A stretch of DNA of 64,000 nucleotides from Agaricus subrufescens (Eukaryota > Basidiomycota > Agaricomycetes > Agaricales > Agaricaceae). Shown here one piece after another: positions 34,225-49,970 of this stretch. The notes beneath the pieces are model-generated. The model was not told the DNA's origin, searched no databases, and saw only the letters and a list, made by a program, of their open reading frames with translations. Location: NCBI GenBank assembly GCA_029945375.1, contig CM057068.1, forward strand, positions 496,001 to 560,000, read 5' to 3'. Each line of letters begins with the position of its first letter. The first letter of the stretch is position 1. The position numbers were made by a program, and so were the translations under genes.

Positions 34225-36918
34225 TTGAATGTAGACATTCGCCACAAGATGATTGTATGTAACGTGCCCGAGTTTCTTGAAAAACTTGCTCCATTCTCGC
34301 CGGATGATCAATGGATTGAGGATGCCTGTCAACTTCTGACGGACCAGAGGTTGCTTGGGCCCCCCGCGCAAACTGCTCGCCCCGTAATCCCTGACACGCG
34401 AAGAACCAACACCGTTGGTGTCCATCACGGGGTGCATACAGAGGAGCTAGCCGAGGCTGAGTATATGGTATGTACATCATATCCAAAGTGCTTGGTAGGG
34501 GCTGATATCACGATATTAGAGCACAAACACACTTGATTGGGACGCGTTTCGTCATGACGAACCAAGGCACATGGTGGGAACCAAGAAGCAGGTGTTTAAG
34601 CCTCTGGAACATATTGTAAATGCGCTGCTTGAATGTCCTGACCCTAGCAGCAAGCGAAAATCCAACGGATATCTTTATAGAGACAGTCCCTATGACGAAA
34701 TGGCGTCAGACATTCTGGGTACTGATTTCAAAGTTGACGCTGCAATTGCAAACCCCGATGTATACAAGACTGGAGAAAAACAAGAGGGCATAGCAGTGGC
34801 TGCTGCACAGACAGCAGTGGTACTGGAATTCAAGAAAGACGCCACCACGGAAAATATATATGAAGTGAGTGTTTGGACCGCTGCCACAAACTCTCTTTCC
34901 TACAACCCGCTTCAGAATCGAAAACAGATGGTCACTGCGGCAAACCACGTATTGAGTGGCGACCCTCGCCGGAACTGGATGTACGGAGTACGTCTCACAA
35001 CTCTTTTATGCCTTGCGTTGTAGCTAACTATTCGCAGATTACAATCGAAAATACTAACATGTCACTCTGGTACTTTTCACGATCATTTTTAATGAAGTCG
35101 GCCCCTTTCAACTTCAAGACGGTCAATTCTCATCCATTTTCCATTTTTCTAGCTAACACTTCATGCGTAGGATTACAAGACATTCATTCGAGTCCTCTTA
35201 TTCATCCTGTACGCAACAGACGAAGAGCTGGGTCACGATCCATCCATTCACCGGAGACATCACGATGGCAAGTGGTGTTATGTATACAAACTGCCGGTGG
35301 GCGGCAACTATCGATATTACCAAACAATAGAGCCGTTGTACAATTCCCGCTCTGCTTGTATCACTGGCCGTAAATCATGCGTTTGGAGAGTCGTGCAAGT
35401 TGTTGGCCCAGACGATTTGTCCAAGATTCAGCGTGCTCGCGAGGTTGTATTGAAGGATTGCTGGGTAGACGAGGGGTCGCTCTCGGAGAAGGAGATACAA
35501 ACTCAGATCTTCAACAAATTGGCGGACGTTAAGGAAGCCGAGTATGCATGGGCGCCATCCGATCTAAGGACCAAGCTGAAACACGGACTCGCATGTCCAG
35601 AGACGTATTTCATGAAGATCGAGTTGGATTGGAAGGAGGTGGGAGTAAACAAGGAAAAGCCGAAGAGTAATCCCGCTCCAGATTTATTATCTCATTCACC
35701 GACATACTCCCTGGCGGATATTACCAAGGCCATTCCTAGCAGTCAAACACCATTGTCCACCAACTATCCATCGTACGGATCCCTCGATCCTCACAATGCT
35801 CCAGACCACTTAAACAAAAAAGGTTTGGAGGAGAAGCGTGACTACAAAGTCAAGCGACACTATCGCGTTGTCTACGCTCATGTTGGCACATCACTTGCAC
35901 ATGTGAAGGGACTCTCTGATGCCGCCACAGCATTTCAGGACATATTCATTGGTAAGTGACCGATTATAGTAAAGACCGACCCTGTTTGATGTATGGACAG
36001 CATTGACGTTGTTGTTCTTGGCTGGGTGGGTGCATCGGGATGTGAGTGAGGGCAACATCATCTTGGTGCGAGGAAAAGATGGGATCAGGGCGAAACTGAG
36101 TGATCTTGAATATGCGCGAGACTTCTCAGCACACAAAGCTGCCAGTACTGACCCAAAAACTGTGAGATTTTCTCCTATGGTAGCTCAATCAATGCCGCTG
36201 ATGCTTGTTACAGGGAACCCCGTATTTTATGCCACTAGAAATACATGGAGGAAATTATATCTTTCCCAAACCCCGTCCCAAGCCACTCTGGGACACTGAA
36301 ACAGGTGACGCCTCAAAGGTGTATGTGGAATTCAATTTCATCCATGATGTCGAATCGTTATGGTGGATTATCATATGGATAATTTTCTGCCGGCTCGAAC
36401 TATCTGCATCATGTTTACTTGATGTGTTCACCGTGGCGCTCAAACCTAGCGAAGAACGTCGCGCATTTTTCACTGCGGACGCGGCCAACCCAATGTACCT
36501 CCGTGGTTTGATTCATGATTCCCTTCACAACTACGCCACACATAAATTCCTTTCCATGTACAACTGGCAGCTTCTCGAGTTCTATCGGTTACACAGCGGA
36601 GAGGACGAGACGATTTACTATAACACTGTCTATGGTCCTGTATGGGATTTACTGCAACACTGGATGCAACTCATCCGCGGTTCCAATTTGAAGCTCAAAG
36701 ATTTATCCGAATCTGACCCTGCTGATGCCCAAGGGCTTGGAAAGAGGTCAAGGTCGAGAAACGGCACTGATGGTGAGACTAGTGGTCGAAGGGGTAGTGT
36801 AGAAGGCTCTTCAGAACGAAAGAAGCAGAAGCCGGGTAAAGATGGAGAGGCGGATACAGTACAAGACATGGCCACAATTGTGCGCAATGAGATCAGTCCA
36901 AGAATTCAGATGCCTTAG
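34225..36918 (+). CDS. FunK1-type fungal protein kinase, tandem copy 2
   Basis: Same architecture as copy 1: KMIVCNVPEFLEKLAPFSPDDQW, VFKPLEHIVNALLECPDP, FIRVLLFILYATDEELGHDP, VVLKDCWVDEGS, HRDVSEGNIILVRGKDG, LSDLEYARD, GTPYFMPLEIHGG, FNFIHDVESLWWI, and a basic tail SERKKQKPGKDGEADT ending ISPRIQMP. The start is uncertain. Similarity to copy 1 begins at about 34210 after a good 3' splice site (CTCTTTCAG), but the two small first exons of copy 1 are not recognisable upstream. The 5' end may therefore be truncated, replaced or simply not readable. About 150 bases after the stop still resemble the 3' flank of copy 1 (GGAGGCCTAA...TTACGGTCTCTCC), so the duplication covered the 3' UTR. Confidence 0.75.
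35480..36227 (+). repeat. High-identity tract shared by the two kinases (copy 2 side)
   Basis: Partner of 32330-33075. Roughly a dozen differences over about 750 bases, with an identical intron. Confidence 0.7.
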
Positions 36919-37054
36919 GCTATTCGGAGGCCTAATTTACGGTCTCTCCTTTACAATATATTGCTTGTTGGCTAGCAAGCCGTAATTTAATCCGAGATAA
37001 TCTAACGACCGGTCTCAGTGATCTGCGAATGAAATTATGCCGTGCCAGTGAGCC

Positions 37055-37185
37055 TAATCGCTTTCTGATTCAAATGACGATCCGTTGCGCTCTTTAAACG
37101 TTCGTAACAAAGACTCCAGGTTTGCAAATCTTCTCAGTTCCAAAATACCGGTTCCCTATTAATGAGATTGCAGTCAGGACCACTC
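37055..37185 (-). pseudogene. F-box gene scrap upstream of IleRS copy 2
   Basis: Minus-strand pieces CNLINREPVFWN and, in another frame, RRFANLESLLRTFKERNGSSF match DLINGSPSFWKTI and IRNFQKAESLLQTFKERNRATF of the intact F-box paralog. A weaker match to the MLCGSPTKEH region lies at about 37190-37245 (FCVLWGSSSKQQALVIQ). Only an internally deleted remnant is left. Its place, head to head with IleRS, mirrors the arrangement at 28182-28616. Confidence 0.6.
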
Positions 37186-37517
37186 ATGGGTTGAATGACG
37201 AGCGCTTGTTGTTTGGATGAGGAGCCCCAAAGTACGCAGAATAAGGGATGCGTTAGGGTCGAGGATAGCATTTCGTCGATACGGGAATCATGTCCATTGA
37301 AATGGCGATCTTGTGGGAATTTGGGTGACGGGATGGCTCTACTCTCGGGCGATGAACAGCCGCTGCTGGTATACAACCGCAAAGTAAGCAGGACGGAGTA
37401 TGCATCGACATGGAGTAGTAGTATACATACATCGCCAAGTGTCACAAAGCGCGTGATTCCCGCTGTGTCGAATGGCGGGATGACGTTTCGTCTTCCGTCG
37501 ATGACCATCTGGACACC

Positions 37518-41420
<3,903 letters not shown>

Positions 41421-41670
41421 GATAGTTTATCTATTTATTACCGTAGAGAGACTTGATCTCGATCCTAGAGTTTTTCCGCATCTCAATTAATTTACTCAGT
41501 CTTCTACTTATCAAGCAAGGCCACCTGAACCTTTTTACAATTGACGTTAACTTCTTATTACAATTTCACTATTCTCGCTCATACTCCTTATATATGCAAG
41601 TCTACTTTACACCCATTGCCTCGTCGCCCAGGCCTCCCTTTACCGTTCACTTAAAAGTCCATTCTCAATC

Positions 41671-43213
41671 TCAAGGTTTAATCGCAATCTTGAGGGCACC
41701 TCTGCTCTTCATCTTGTCGAGAGCAAGTTTGTAATCCTCGAGCTTGAAGGTATCCGTGACCATTCCTTTCACGTTGATCTTGCCACTGTCGAGGTAGGCA
41801 ACGGCACGTGGGAAGCAGTATGTTTGAGAGAAGGATCCGATAATCTAGTCAGGGGCGCTCAATGTGAGTAGAGGGGCCATGTAATTGGGATATGAATACG
41901 TACCCTGATCTCATCCCCGAAGATCTTTTTTCAAAGAGAATCTGAGTGAGCGGACTGCTTTACAGGCAAAACTAACAGTTACCTTTGACGGAGGCCAGTG
42001 TACGAGAGCCTTGTTCTCGTACACTCCGTAGATCATCAATGTACCTCCACGGCGCACGTAGTTGATACTCTCGTTGGCCAATTTTTCCACACCGGTTGCC
42101 TCAACGACAACATCGAAGCCATAAGGATTGTCCTTCTTGAGTTGTTCCCATTGTGCCCCGGGGTTTTGACGGTCAAGTTCGAGATACTCATCACCTGCAT
42201 TCATCTTCTTGGCAATGTCCATCTTGATACCTTTGTTGGCGGCAATGACAATTCGAGAGGCACCGTTCTGTTTGAGGAGTTGCGCGAGGATAAGACCGGT
42301 GGGTCCTGCGCCCATGAGCAGGACTTCGATACCGACGCCGGGGTTGAGTTTATCAAGGCCGTGAACAGCACAAGCGGCGGGCTCGAGGAGGGTCGCTTCT
42401 TCATCAGTGAGGTTCTTGATCTTGTAGAGTTTCTTTTGTTGGCTGGTGGGATATCCGTTAATGGCTGCTTTGATACAGTATCGAAAAACTTACTAGAGAA
42501 TGTATTCCGCAAATCCACCGTCTTCAGCAACACCGCAAGCCCTAAAATTCTCGCAAAGCAAAGATTGACCACGCCTGCAATAGAAGCATGTGTCACACTA
42601 AATAATGAACAAGGTCTTCCATCAGTGGCTGTGCTCATCAGATTAATATTGATAAGGAACTTGCCGTGATGCCAACATCGGCTACACAACGATCGCCAAT
42701 GGCAAAGTCTTTGACGTTCTTGCCCATCTCGACGATGGTGCCAACGGCTTCGTGGCCGGGGATGAGCTATTGTGATCTCAGAATTGTTTCATGAAGAGTA
42801 TCATTTGTGTTACATACAGGGAACTTGGCCATGAACTCACCCTGGGCAACAATGGAAGATTAGATGGTGAGATGTCAGTGCCACATGATAAGATCTCACC
42901 TCATCGATGTGGGCGTCAGTGCCACAGATACCTTGATAAATCAAATCCGTGATTCATATTGATGATGAATCGCTTCTGGGGTGAACATACCACAGCAAGA
43001 GACTAAAACGGTGGTTATGATTGACATCTTACGAAACGATGCACGCGAGCGTACCTTTAAGGAGGACGTCATCGTCACCGACTTTGGGAATAGGTACAGT
43101 CCTGATATCAAATTGCTTGGGCTACCGGCCAGCATCAGACTTTATCCGAGAAGGGGACAAATCAACGAGCATACAGCACTGTACCAAAGCGCTTTCATAT
43201 TTCCTTCAGGCAT
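41671..43213 (-). CDS. Zinc-dependent medium-chain polyol dehydrogenase (D-arabinitol/sorbitol dehydrogenase-like)
   Basis: Probably oxidises a sugar alcohol with NAD(P); the precise polyol is not certain. First exon [13 protein letters not shown] starts at 43213. Then [29 protein letters not shown] (catalytic zinc Cys), [15 protein letters not shown] (zinc His-Glu), [30 protein letters not shown] (structural zinc cysteines) and GGFAEYIL. The C-terminal half has [15 protein letters not shown], the Rossmann motif [77 protein letters not shown] and a C-terminus GALKIAIKP with stop at 41671-41673. The gene is split by many 45-60 nt introns and some exons are very short (for example SCC between two introns near 42995). 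One 3' splice site near 41934 is not preceded by a strong tract. All key residues are present. Confidence 0.85.
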
Positions 43214-43286
43214 TTTAGACGAAAGGATATTGGAGTCAACGGTAAAAGATAGAAAAGTATTTCACTCAGAACGACCCCACTCGGGG

Positions 43287-43294
43287 TATATATA
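43287..43294 (-). promoter_or_regulatory. TATA-like box of the polyol dehydrogenase
   Basis: TATATATA about 75 bases upstream of the ATG at 43213. Confidence 0.45.
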
Positions 43295-46261
43295 CGCATC
43301 TTGGGCTTTGGCCGAGTGAGATTCACATGATACGGTGTGGCACGTGGACAGTTGCGGATTGCCAGGTCATTTATTGAGTATTTAATGTATCTGATCGCTG
43401 GGAGTAGACCACGGTAGACTTCATGATGTCAGGGGGAGAGAATATTCAGGAAAACATAAGTTAATTGGGGTTGAGCCATTTCATTGGGTCCGATATCGGC
43501 ATCTACATATATTAAGAATGATCATTGTACCATCTACTGGACGGTGGGCTCGTATCGATATTACAAACGCTCATGTTATAGTTTTTCTATGACGATCGTC
43601 CATTGGAACTTGCCGTCAAGCGGTCTCTATAGTGATCATGCGGGTCTCTGGTCATGTGCATTTCGGTCCTGCTTTCCGTTGGCTGTGAAAAAGCATGATT
43701 CTCATGATTAATCAATCACTATCATTGCTATATCTGAAGGCACCATACACGGCAGATCCGCGGCAAGAAAATGGGCTCGTGAGCATTGTCCGCCGACATC
43801 CCGAAAACCCCTATAACTCATACCTTGTTAACTGGGCCTCATGTATCCTGGTGATCATCAGCAACCTGTGTTTTATTTTCATTACAGCAATATGCTCACA
43901 CGCAGAAGTTCTGGGGCATAGGGTAGTATGGGATAATATTGAACACATGATTATTGGTCTCTGGAACGGAGCTCAAGTCCCTAGTATCGCAAAATCAATA
44001 AGTCTGTAAGTGTTGAACCCTTGTGAGTTGAGTTTGTTGACCCAGTCGTACACTGAAAGAAGACTCGCAGGCACTAATAAATATGGAAAATTCTCAGACC
44101 GTCGCCCCGCCATTCGGCGTACATTCTGCTTGAGTCTTCTCACCAACCACTCCGGTTGTAGGCTCTTGTCCTATACCTTAAACATATGACACATATGGAT
44201 ATTACTAACTATTTGTAGTTTGTTTTTGCACGTAGTACTGGCAACACTCTCATGTATCGAGTCTGGAATCGCATGTGAACCTACAAATACGATAGGTGAC
44301 TTTACCTGCTCAATTGATAATCCAATTGAAGACAGCCGGCAGTTTCAGTCATTAGGATTGATAAACAGTTACAGCAGATAAGTTTTCAACGTTCAAAAGA
44401 CTAGGATTAGACTTAGTAAAACTTGGTCTAGTGCGGTGCGTGAACGCGGAACTTGAGCCAAATGTGACGAGGCGTTGACAACCTGAGGCCATTTGGCCAT
44501 CCAAGTATCAAGTGTACGGTTTAGTATGAATGCAAGGCAAGCATAACCAGGTATCACACTCTAACTCACTCATTTCTTTTCGAGAACGTTGAGTGTTGTA
44601 TTCGGATCTTGCGTGCCGTACACAGCGATTTTAAAATGTAATGGGTGAGCTTAAGGCGAATTAGGGAATCGAAGAACGTCATACAAAAACTTTATGCTTG
44701 CGAAACTCAACTTCTTCCTATCTTACTTTACATCAAGTGATATATATAATGAGGATTAGTAAACAGGGTTACGATAAGATCGATGATGGTCTTATCTTCG
44801 AATCAGAAGATTGGAGACTATGAGCACCAACGGCAGCATGAAACCGTTAACATGCGGACACTGTGGAGAAGAGCCAAAGGTTATGTTCAAAGGTAACTTC
44901 TGCCCATGTCAATGACATCAGAAGTCCCAACGAAGACTTATCACCCGTTCAAATCTTTGTCGAAGGATACCAAAAGCATAGATTACTAGCCGTAAAGGAG
45001 GGAGATATCATGTACACCGTTAAAAACCCTAGAACAGACCCACGCCAAATCGGTCGCAAAATTGATACAACCAGATTTTACAGGAACTCTATTTGCTGTT
45101 GATCTTTCGGGCTCGGACCCATGCCAATTCTTACAGGAAATTTTTGAGTAAGTACCAGAGACGGGTACGTTACCAAGGACATTACATGACTGACAGTACA
45201 GAGTATGCATGCCCGTGACATTTCCCCTCAGGATGTGATCTACTAAATCTACACAGGATCTGTGGTGGTCACTCTACCATTGTCCACGGAGGTGATTAGG
45301 TATTGAGAAATTTTACATTGCGGTTGTCATGAGAATGTGAAGCCTGAAACAGTTCAGGCAAACCGAAGGATACGATGGCACCTAGATGTAGAGCTCTCGT
45401 AAAAAACGCCACGACCACTACACATCGACTGATGGATCATATAGAATAAGAATAGTAGAATAGATACGGGTACAGGAAATAAGACATTGTCCTCCGGACA
45501 TCTGTCAGTCCATCTAGTAGATTCCCTGATATCAGGCTTTTTTAAAGCGGCGGTCAAAAAGAGGGAGGAGGCGTAGATGAGCGCTCACCACCATCAATCA
45601 CTGTTAATATCTTTCTTATGTGCGAGGAGCTTACCGGTTTGATGGAGTTTCTTCAAATTTCGCCCTACTTTCCCCATGTGAAATGCCATCTCACCAAAAG
45701 CGGCTTGAAAATTTCCTGCGACTTGCATGTTATAGGCTGATGTTGATGCAGTAGTCCGATGAAGGCCGATGAGCTACGGTTTGACAGAACAGACATCTAC
45801 TACTGCTAGTAATCTTATTCGCTACTTTATGCTGTGCGTGTCCCATGTCACCTAGTCCGACAGCCAGATGGTACTCGGGCGAGCTGATACAAATTCAAGT
45901 GCTGGGATAAATCAGGGATAGAAGAGGTGAGTGCTATTCATCGACCCTATGTGAAAGATTCAAGTGTTTTGCAGGATAGGTCGACCCAGGAGAATTCAGG
46001 ATAAATTTAGGCTTATTCAGGTCTGGTTGACACCCTGAAGTTGTAGGAGTGTTTGAGATTCTATACCCTGAAGAACGCCCGAACTCTGCCTGAAGTCTAG
46101 TATATAGTGGACGTCGAAAGCGAAAATGCTTTGATAATTGATTAGGATCTTGATCTCGTAAACGAATGATGTCTGTTCACCACCGCTTGAAATAGCACTT
46201 GGTTAGCCTGGAACCTGAATCACTTTGTCTGACATTCACTTTCTCACGTTCAAGTTCCACC
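43295..46261. other. Gene-poor stretch, no gene firmly recognised
   Basis: About 3 kb. A frame at 43695-44009 contains a hydrophobic segment (CILVIISNLCFIFITAICS) but no known domain. A small frame starting MSTNGSMKPLTCGHCGEEP at 44820 is followed by fragments in shifting frames up to about 45150. It could be a decayed or intron-split small gene, but I cannot assemble it. Confidence 0.4.
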
Positions 46262-47704
46262 ATGTCGTCCAAGTCGACCGATGCCTCGTCCCGCATGCTC
46301 TGCGGATGCCAATGTAATGAACATTGGTTCACCGTCGAAGCCCAAAGAAACGAACCAGATTTCATCTCCGAAGAGATTGAAAGGCTAGATGAAGTTCTCT
46401 ACCATTTCCGCGTACTCAAAGCTCATCGTCTTCGCCAATTCAATTCAATCCATGCATTGACGAGGCATCTTCCTAACGAGCTTCTTTTCGCCATTTTTGA
46501 ACATTTTTGTTCAGTTGTAGGACTTCGAGGACGTCCACAGTTTACGTTGGGAGCTGTATGTGGTCGTTGGTATGATCTAGTCAAGTCTTCTCCTCAACTT
46601 TGGAAGAAGTTTGATTTGGTTCTTTCTGATGAGACTCTTTCTGGGGCTCCATCATTGCTTCAGATTTATCAGGAGCACAATGGGGCGTCATTTGACTCTG
46701 TTAGACTCGATTTTGGGATGTTCCAGTGGACGGCAAGCGATGATTGGTGGAAAGAAAGAGAGCTCCCGATACAGAGACTCATGCAGTCCGTCAGAGGGCT
46801 CAAGATATTGCAGACAATCGAACTTCAACAACCTCCCATTGACTTGTTGCCAATCATAATCAACGATGTCAACGTCCCTGAAGTGCACTTGTCGAATCAG
46901 CTATACCTTCCGCCCGGAAGAAGAACTATGCCAAGTTTTTCGCTTCCTTGGTTGGCAGTGACAACCCTCAAGTTATCTCGGGTTCAGATTGATATTTGCT
47001 GTGATCTACTCCTTGGGTGCCCCAATCTCATCCACTTCTCAAGTTATGATCCTCTTCATGCAACCGAAGGTCGTGTTCGACCAACCGCTCAGCATACTCG
47101 AGAAACCCAGTTCCCCAATTTACAACACCTGACCTGGTACCATACTCGGACAGTATGGGATAACAATCTTCTCTCCTTCTATCGCTTCCCCGCGCTTCGA
47201 CACTTCCACTGGTGTGGCGATCAACATTTCCATTCTTATGATCTCTTTCACGCGTTTACGTCTTCTCTACCACCATCTTGTCATACTATTCAACTCTCCG
47301 CCGGTAAAGAAGTCAACGTCAAGTTGAAAGAAAGAATCTTGAAAGAGATAGACCATCCCATCGAGCAATTGATTTGTTCACATTTCGATAACACCACCCT
47401 CCCCGTCGCACTCGCAAAACTCCAAGACCCAAATTTCATTCCATCGTTGACGTTATTCAAATGGGAAAACCGAAACACTTATTATATGTATAACGAGAGG
47501 ATTGTCGAGATTACTCAGTTATTCAATGATGTTCTTCGGAGTAGGAACGAGATGGGTGTGGGGAGGTTTAGGATGGAGATTGGGGGGCTACGGTTGAGGG
47601 CTGGGACGAGTAAGCAGGAGAGAAAGATGATTTGTGAACGTATGGCTGGTGGGTGGTTCGATTTTGAGATTGCGGAGAATGGTTGTTGGATTATGTCCTT
47701 GTGA
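46262..47704 (+). CDS. F-box-like protein, intact, opposite-strand relative of the left cluster
   Basis: Probable SCF adaptor, target unknown. From ATG at 46262 (MSSKSTDASS) it reads 480 residues without introns; an upstream in-frame extension has no ATG. Order as in the 4216-5646 gene: MLCGCQCNEHWF, EEIERLDEVLYHFRVLKAHR, the F-box-like HLPNELLFAIFEHF, GAVCGRWYDLVKSSPQLWKK, repeat-like segments with LLLGCPNLIHFSSYDP, FYRFPALRHFHWCGDQHF, HAFTSSLPPSCH, HPIEQLICSHF, FIPSLTLFKWE, and the ending FEIAENGCWIMSL. It is clearly a paralog of the left cluster, but it has diverged and lies on the other strand 39 kb away. No lesion was found. Confidence 0.85.
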   Translation: MSSKSTDASSRMLCGCQCNEHWFTVEAQRNEPDFISEEIERLDEVLYHFRVLKAHRLRQFNSIHALTRHLPNELLFAIFEHFCSVVGLRGRPQFTLGAVCGRWYDLVKSSPQLWKKFDLVLSDETLSGAPSLLQIYQEHNGASFDSVRLDFGMFQWTASDDWWKERELPIQRLMQSVRGLKILQTIELQQPPIDLLPIIINDVNVPEVHLSNQLYLPPGRRTMPSFSLPWLAVTTLKLSRVQIDICCDLLLGCPNLIHFSSYDPLHATEGRVRPTAQHTRETQFPNLQHLTWYHTRTVWDNNLLSFYRFPALRHFHWCGDQHFHSYDLFHAFTSSLPPSCHTIQLSAGKEVNVKLKERILKEIDHPIEQLICSHFDNTTLPVALAKLQDPNFIPSLTLFKWENRNTYYMYNERIVEITQLFNDVLRSRNEMGVGRFRMEIGGLRLRAGTSKQERKMICERMAGGWFDFEIAENGCWIMSL

Positions 47705-48540
47705 ATGTTTTTGTACTTTGTATTCTCGTGTATTTGTATCGTTGTTTTATTTGTTAGATAGTAGACTTGTGAAATAAGTCCGAGTAGCTAGCCTTTTCTG
47801 TTGTATTACGTTACCGTCTGTGATGAACAACTATCCGTAGCGACTGTTATTCTGCCAGCCAGGATCTCGAGGATAGCAATAGCGATAATGCAAGGCATTC
47901 CTAATTTATGCCTTCATAATGGCAAGTACAGAAGTACTCGATAATGACACACTCCAGTCGGAGTGTATAACCACGCGACAAATCTCTTCACAAAAATCAT
48001 ATACCTCAGTGCCAAATAAATCACCAATACCAAATTCCTTTATGCTAAACCTCCCTCCATCACCGCCGCACGATCACCTAACCAAGAATAATTCATCAAC
48101 CTCAAATCAAGTCCATTCTCCTCTCGATGAAACAAGGAAATTGTACTCCTGATTAGGATGCTTTTGTGAGGAGGGAATTTGCTGAATGGCATACACATCG
48201 GAGGGAGAGAATGGTGTCGAGATCGAGGAGATACGCGATACATTCACTCAGCTCCATAGGCATATCAATAAATTCAGCAGGTCGTTGTCGTTGCGGCATG
48301 AATGAGTAGGCTAACTGTAGTGTTTATGCATACTTTACTTGAGGTTTGAGACAAGCGTTTGTAAGCGCGGGCCAGGCAATGGGTATTCTAAACTTGTCAG
48401 GTCCTTGGCGGCGTTATTGAACTGTCGTATTTGATAGATAAGAGATTTCTGAGACACCAACAGCAGTAAATTTATTTTGAGGCGGACTTTTACTTCTGAG
48501 AAAACAATTCGAAATATGGGTATATGTAAGGCCCCTGAGA
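47705..48540. other. Intergenic between converging genes
   Basis: 3' flanks of the F-box gene (+) and the GH16-like gene (-). No gene was recognised. Confidence 0.45.
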
Positions 48541-49649
48541 TCATGCAGTGTTTGTGACTTGGACGTTTCGAATCTTGTACGTCGTCGTGCCTGACGGACC
48601 CGGAGAACCTGAAGATCCTTCCATCTAGAGCGACATTTAATTTGGCCCGTCAAGAAACATCCAGGTGACAACTTACCTGCAAGTTGATAATTCTTTAAAT
48701 AAAGTCATTACCAATTAGTTGACCTTTTTTCGAGATAGGAGTAGCGAAATAAGACATACAACCAGAGGGGTTTTCCAACGAAACCTTTACCGAATTGTGT
48801 AGTGCGAAGGGTATTGTCCATGTAAAAGTCGATCTTGACGTCTGCTCCGTTTGACTCTGCTGTGAGGACTGCTTTGAGGGAGTGGAAGGAGAGATCGCCG
48901 GGCCAGTCGACTAGGTTGGATTTGACGATGGAGGAGGTGTTGAAGGTGTTGTACCAGTTTTGGTTTGTGCCTTTCCATTCGCCGATGTCGGTTTCGGGGG
49001 GCCAACTGTTCACGGCCTGGTGGGTTAAGTAAAGTAAGTTGTATGAATGGAGGAAGATGGTGGGAGCGGACGAACTGTCAACCTGTGGTTTGATTGAGTA
49101 TGGTATTGAAGAATGGGAGTTGGGGAGTTTTGCTTACCAGAATGCGGGCCAGGTGCCTCTGGCTGTTGGAGCGCTGAATTCACCAGAGATGGTGTAGCCA
49201 ACTGTCTTGGTCACGGTGATCTGAGATTTTGCGTGGACTGCACCGCTGGAAGACGTCAGTTTTGCAAGATAGTGATGAGTATTTTTTCTGACGATACCTG
49301 ATGTAGTGTATCGCGGGGTGAGGGTCGGCCGAGCTGGTTGGAGGTGAGGCGTTTGATGTTGGTGTGGCTATCAAACTGAGGGTTCCGGATGCGGGGTTGA
49401 TATGACTTTGGTCAGTCGAGCTCCCCTTCATCCTGGCACCTGGACATCGGTCAATGGTGTATCATGCAATAGTCAACTTCAAGGAACAGACGTACTGCCA
49501 TTGTGATCAGAGCCCCATGGATAGAGGTAGTTCCAGTAGGTCTGGAAAGTCGAGACCGAGGAAAAAGAGTTGGAAGGTATGATCGTCGCAGCTTGAACCC
49601 CGGTAGAAGCAGCGAAAAAGACGAGGGCGGCGGTGATGGGTGAGAGCAT
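48541..49649 (-). CDS. Secreted concanavalin A-like glucanase-fold protein, GH16-like, with microexons
   Basis: Predicted extracellular carbohydrate-active enzyme. ATG at 49649 starts a signal peptide (MLSPITAALVFFAASTGVQA). Then WNYLYPWGSDHNGSARMKGS, SGTLSLIATPT, SGAVHAKSQITVTKTVGYTI, SGEFSAPTARGTWPAFWLTA and NSWPPETDIGEWKGT. ETDIGE fits the ExDxxE catalytic signature of GH16-type enzymes. Next come YNTFNTSS, DFYMDNTLRTTQFGKGFVGK, LWLIINLQMEGSSGSPGP and the ending VRNVQVT-like RNVQVTNTA, with TGA at 48541-48543. To keep the conserved WPAFWLTAVNSWPP the splicing needs a 7-nt exon (GTTGACA, 49082-49076). A 16-nt exon encoding IINLQ completes the C-terminal part. A TATAAAG box is at 49690-49696. 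Confidence 0.8.
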
Positions 49650-49970
49650 TTTCGTCAGACGAATGAGAAAATATCTAGCCAGTGGGTGACTTTATAGCCT
49701 GTGTGTCGCTGGCACACGGCGAATAAGAAGGACATGGTTTGTCTTCGGATTTTCCGCTGTGCCAATAGCTGGGGGTCATGAGATAAATAGTATTTTTGTG
49801 CGGGTGGATGACTTGAAAGAGCTGGGCCGACGGACCGCCGAGAGGAGGGACTCAGTCGTGATATAAGAGCGAGCACCTGACCGCGCCCGTGTGATCGCAA
49901 TGGCCTCTTCTCCCGCCAAGCTCATGCTCCTAATCGCTAGCTGTTCCCTGCCTGCGCGCCTCGCCGGGAT
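49650..49970. promoter_or_regulatory. Divergent intergenic region shared by the GH16-like gene and the acyl-CoA synthetase
   Basis: Only 321 bases separate the two divergent ATGs. TATAAAG (minus strand, 49690-49696) lies about 41 bases before the GH16-like start. No clear TATA was seen for the plus-strand gene. Shared control is possible but not shown. Confidence 0.45.

Noticed and set aside
44820..45150. Small gene starting MSTNGSMKPLTCGHCGEEP
   Set aside because: The continuation shifts between frames and no set of splice sites gives a coherent product. May be a relic.
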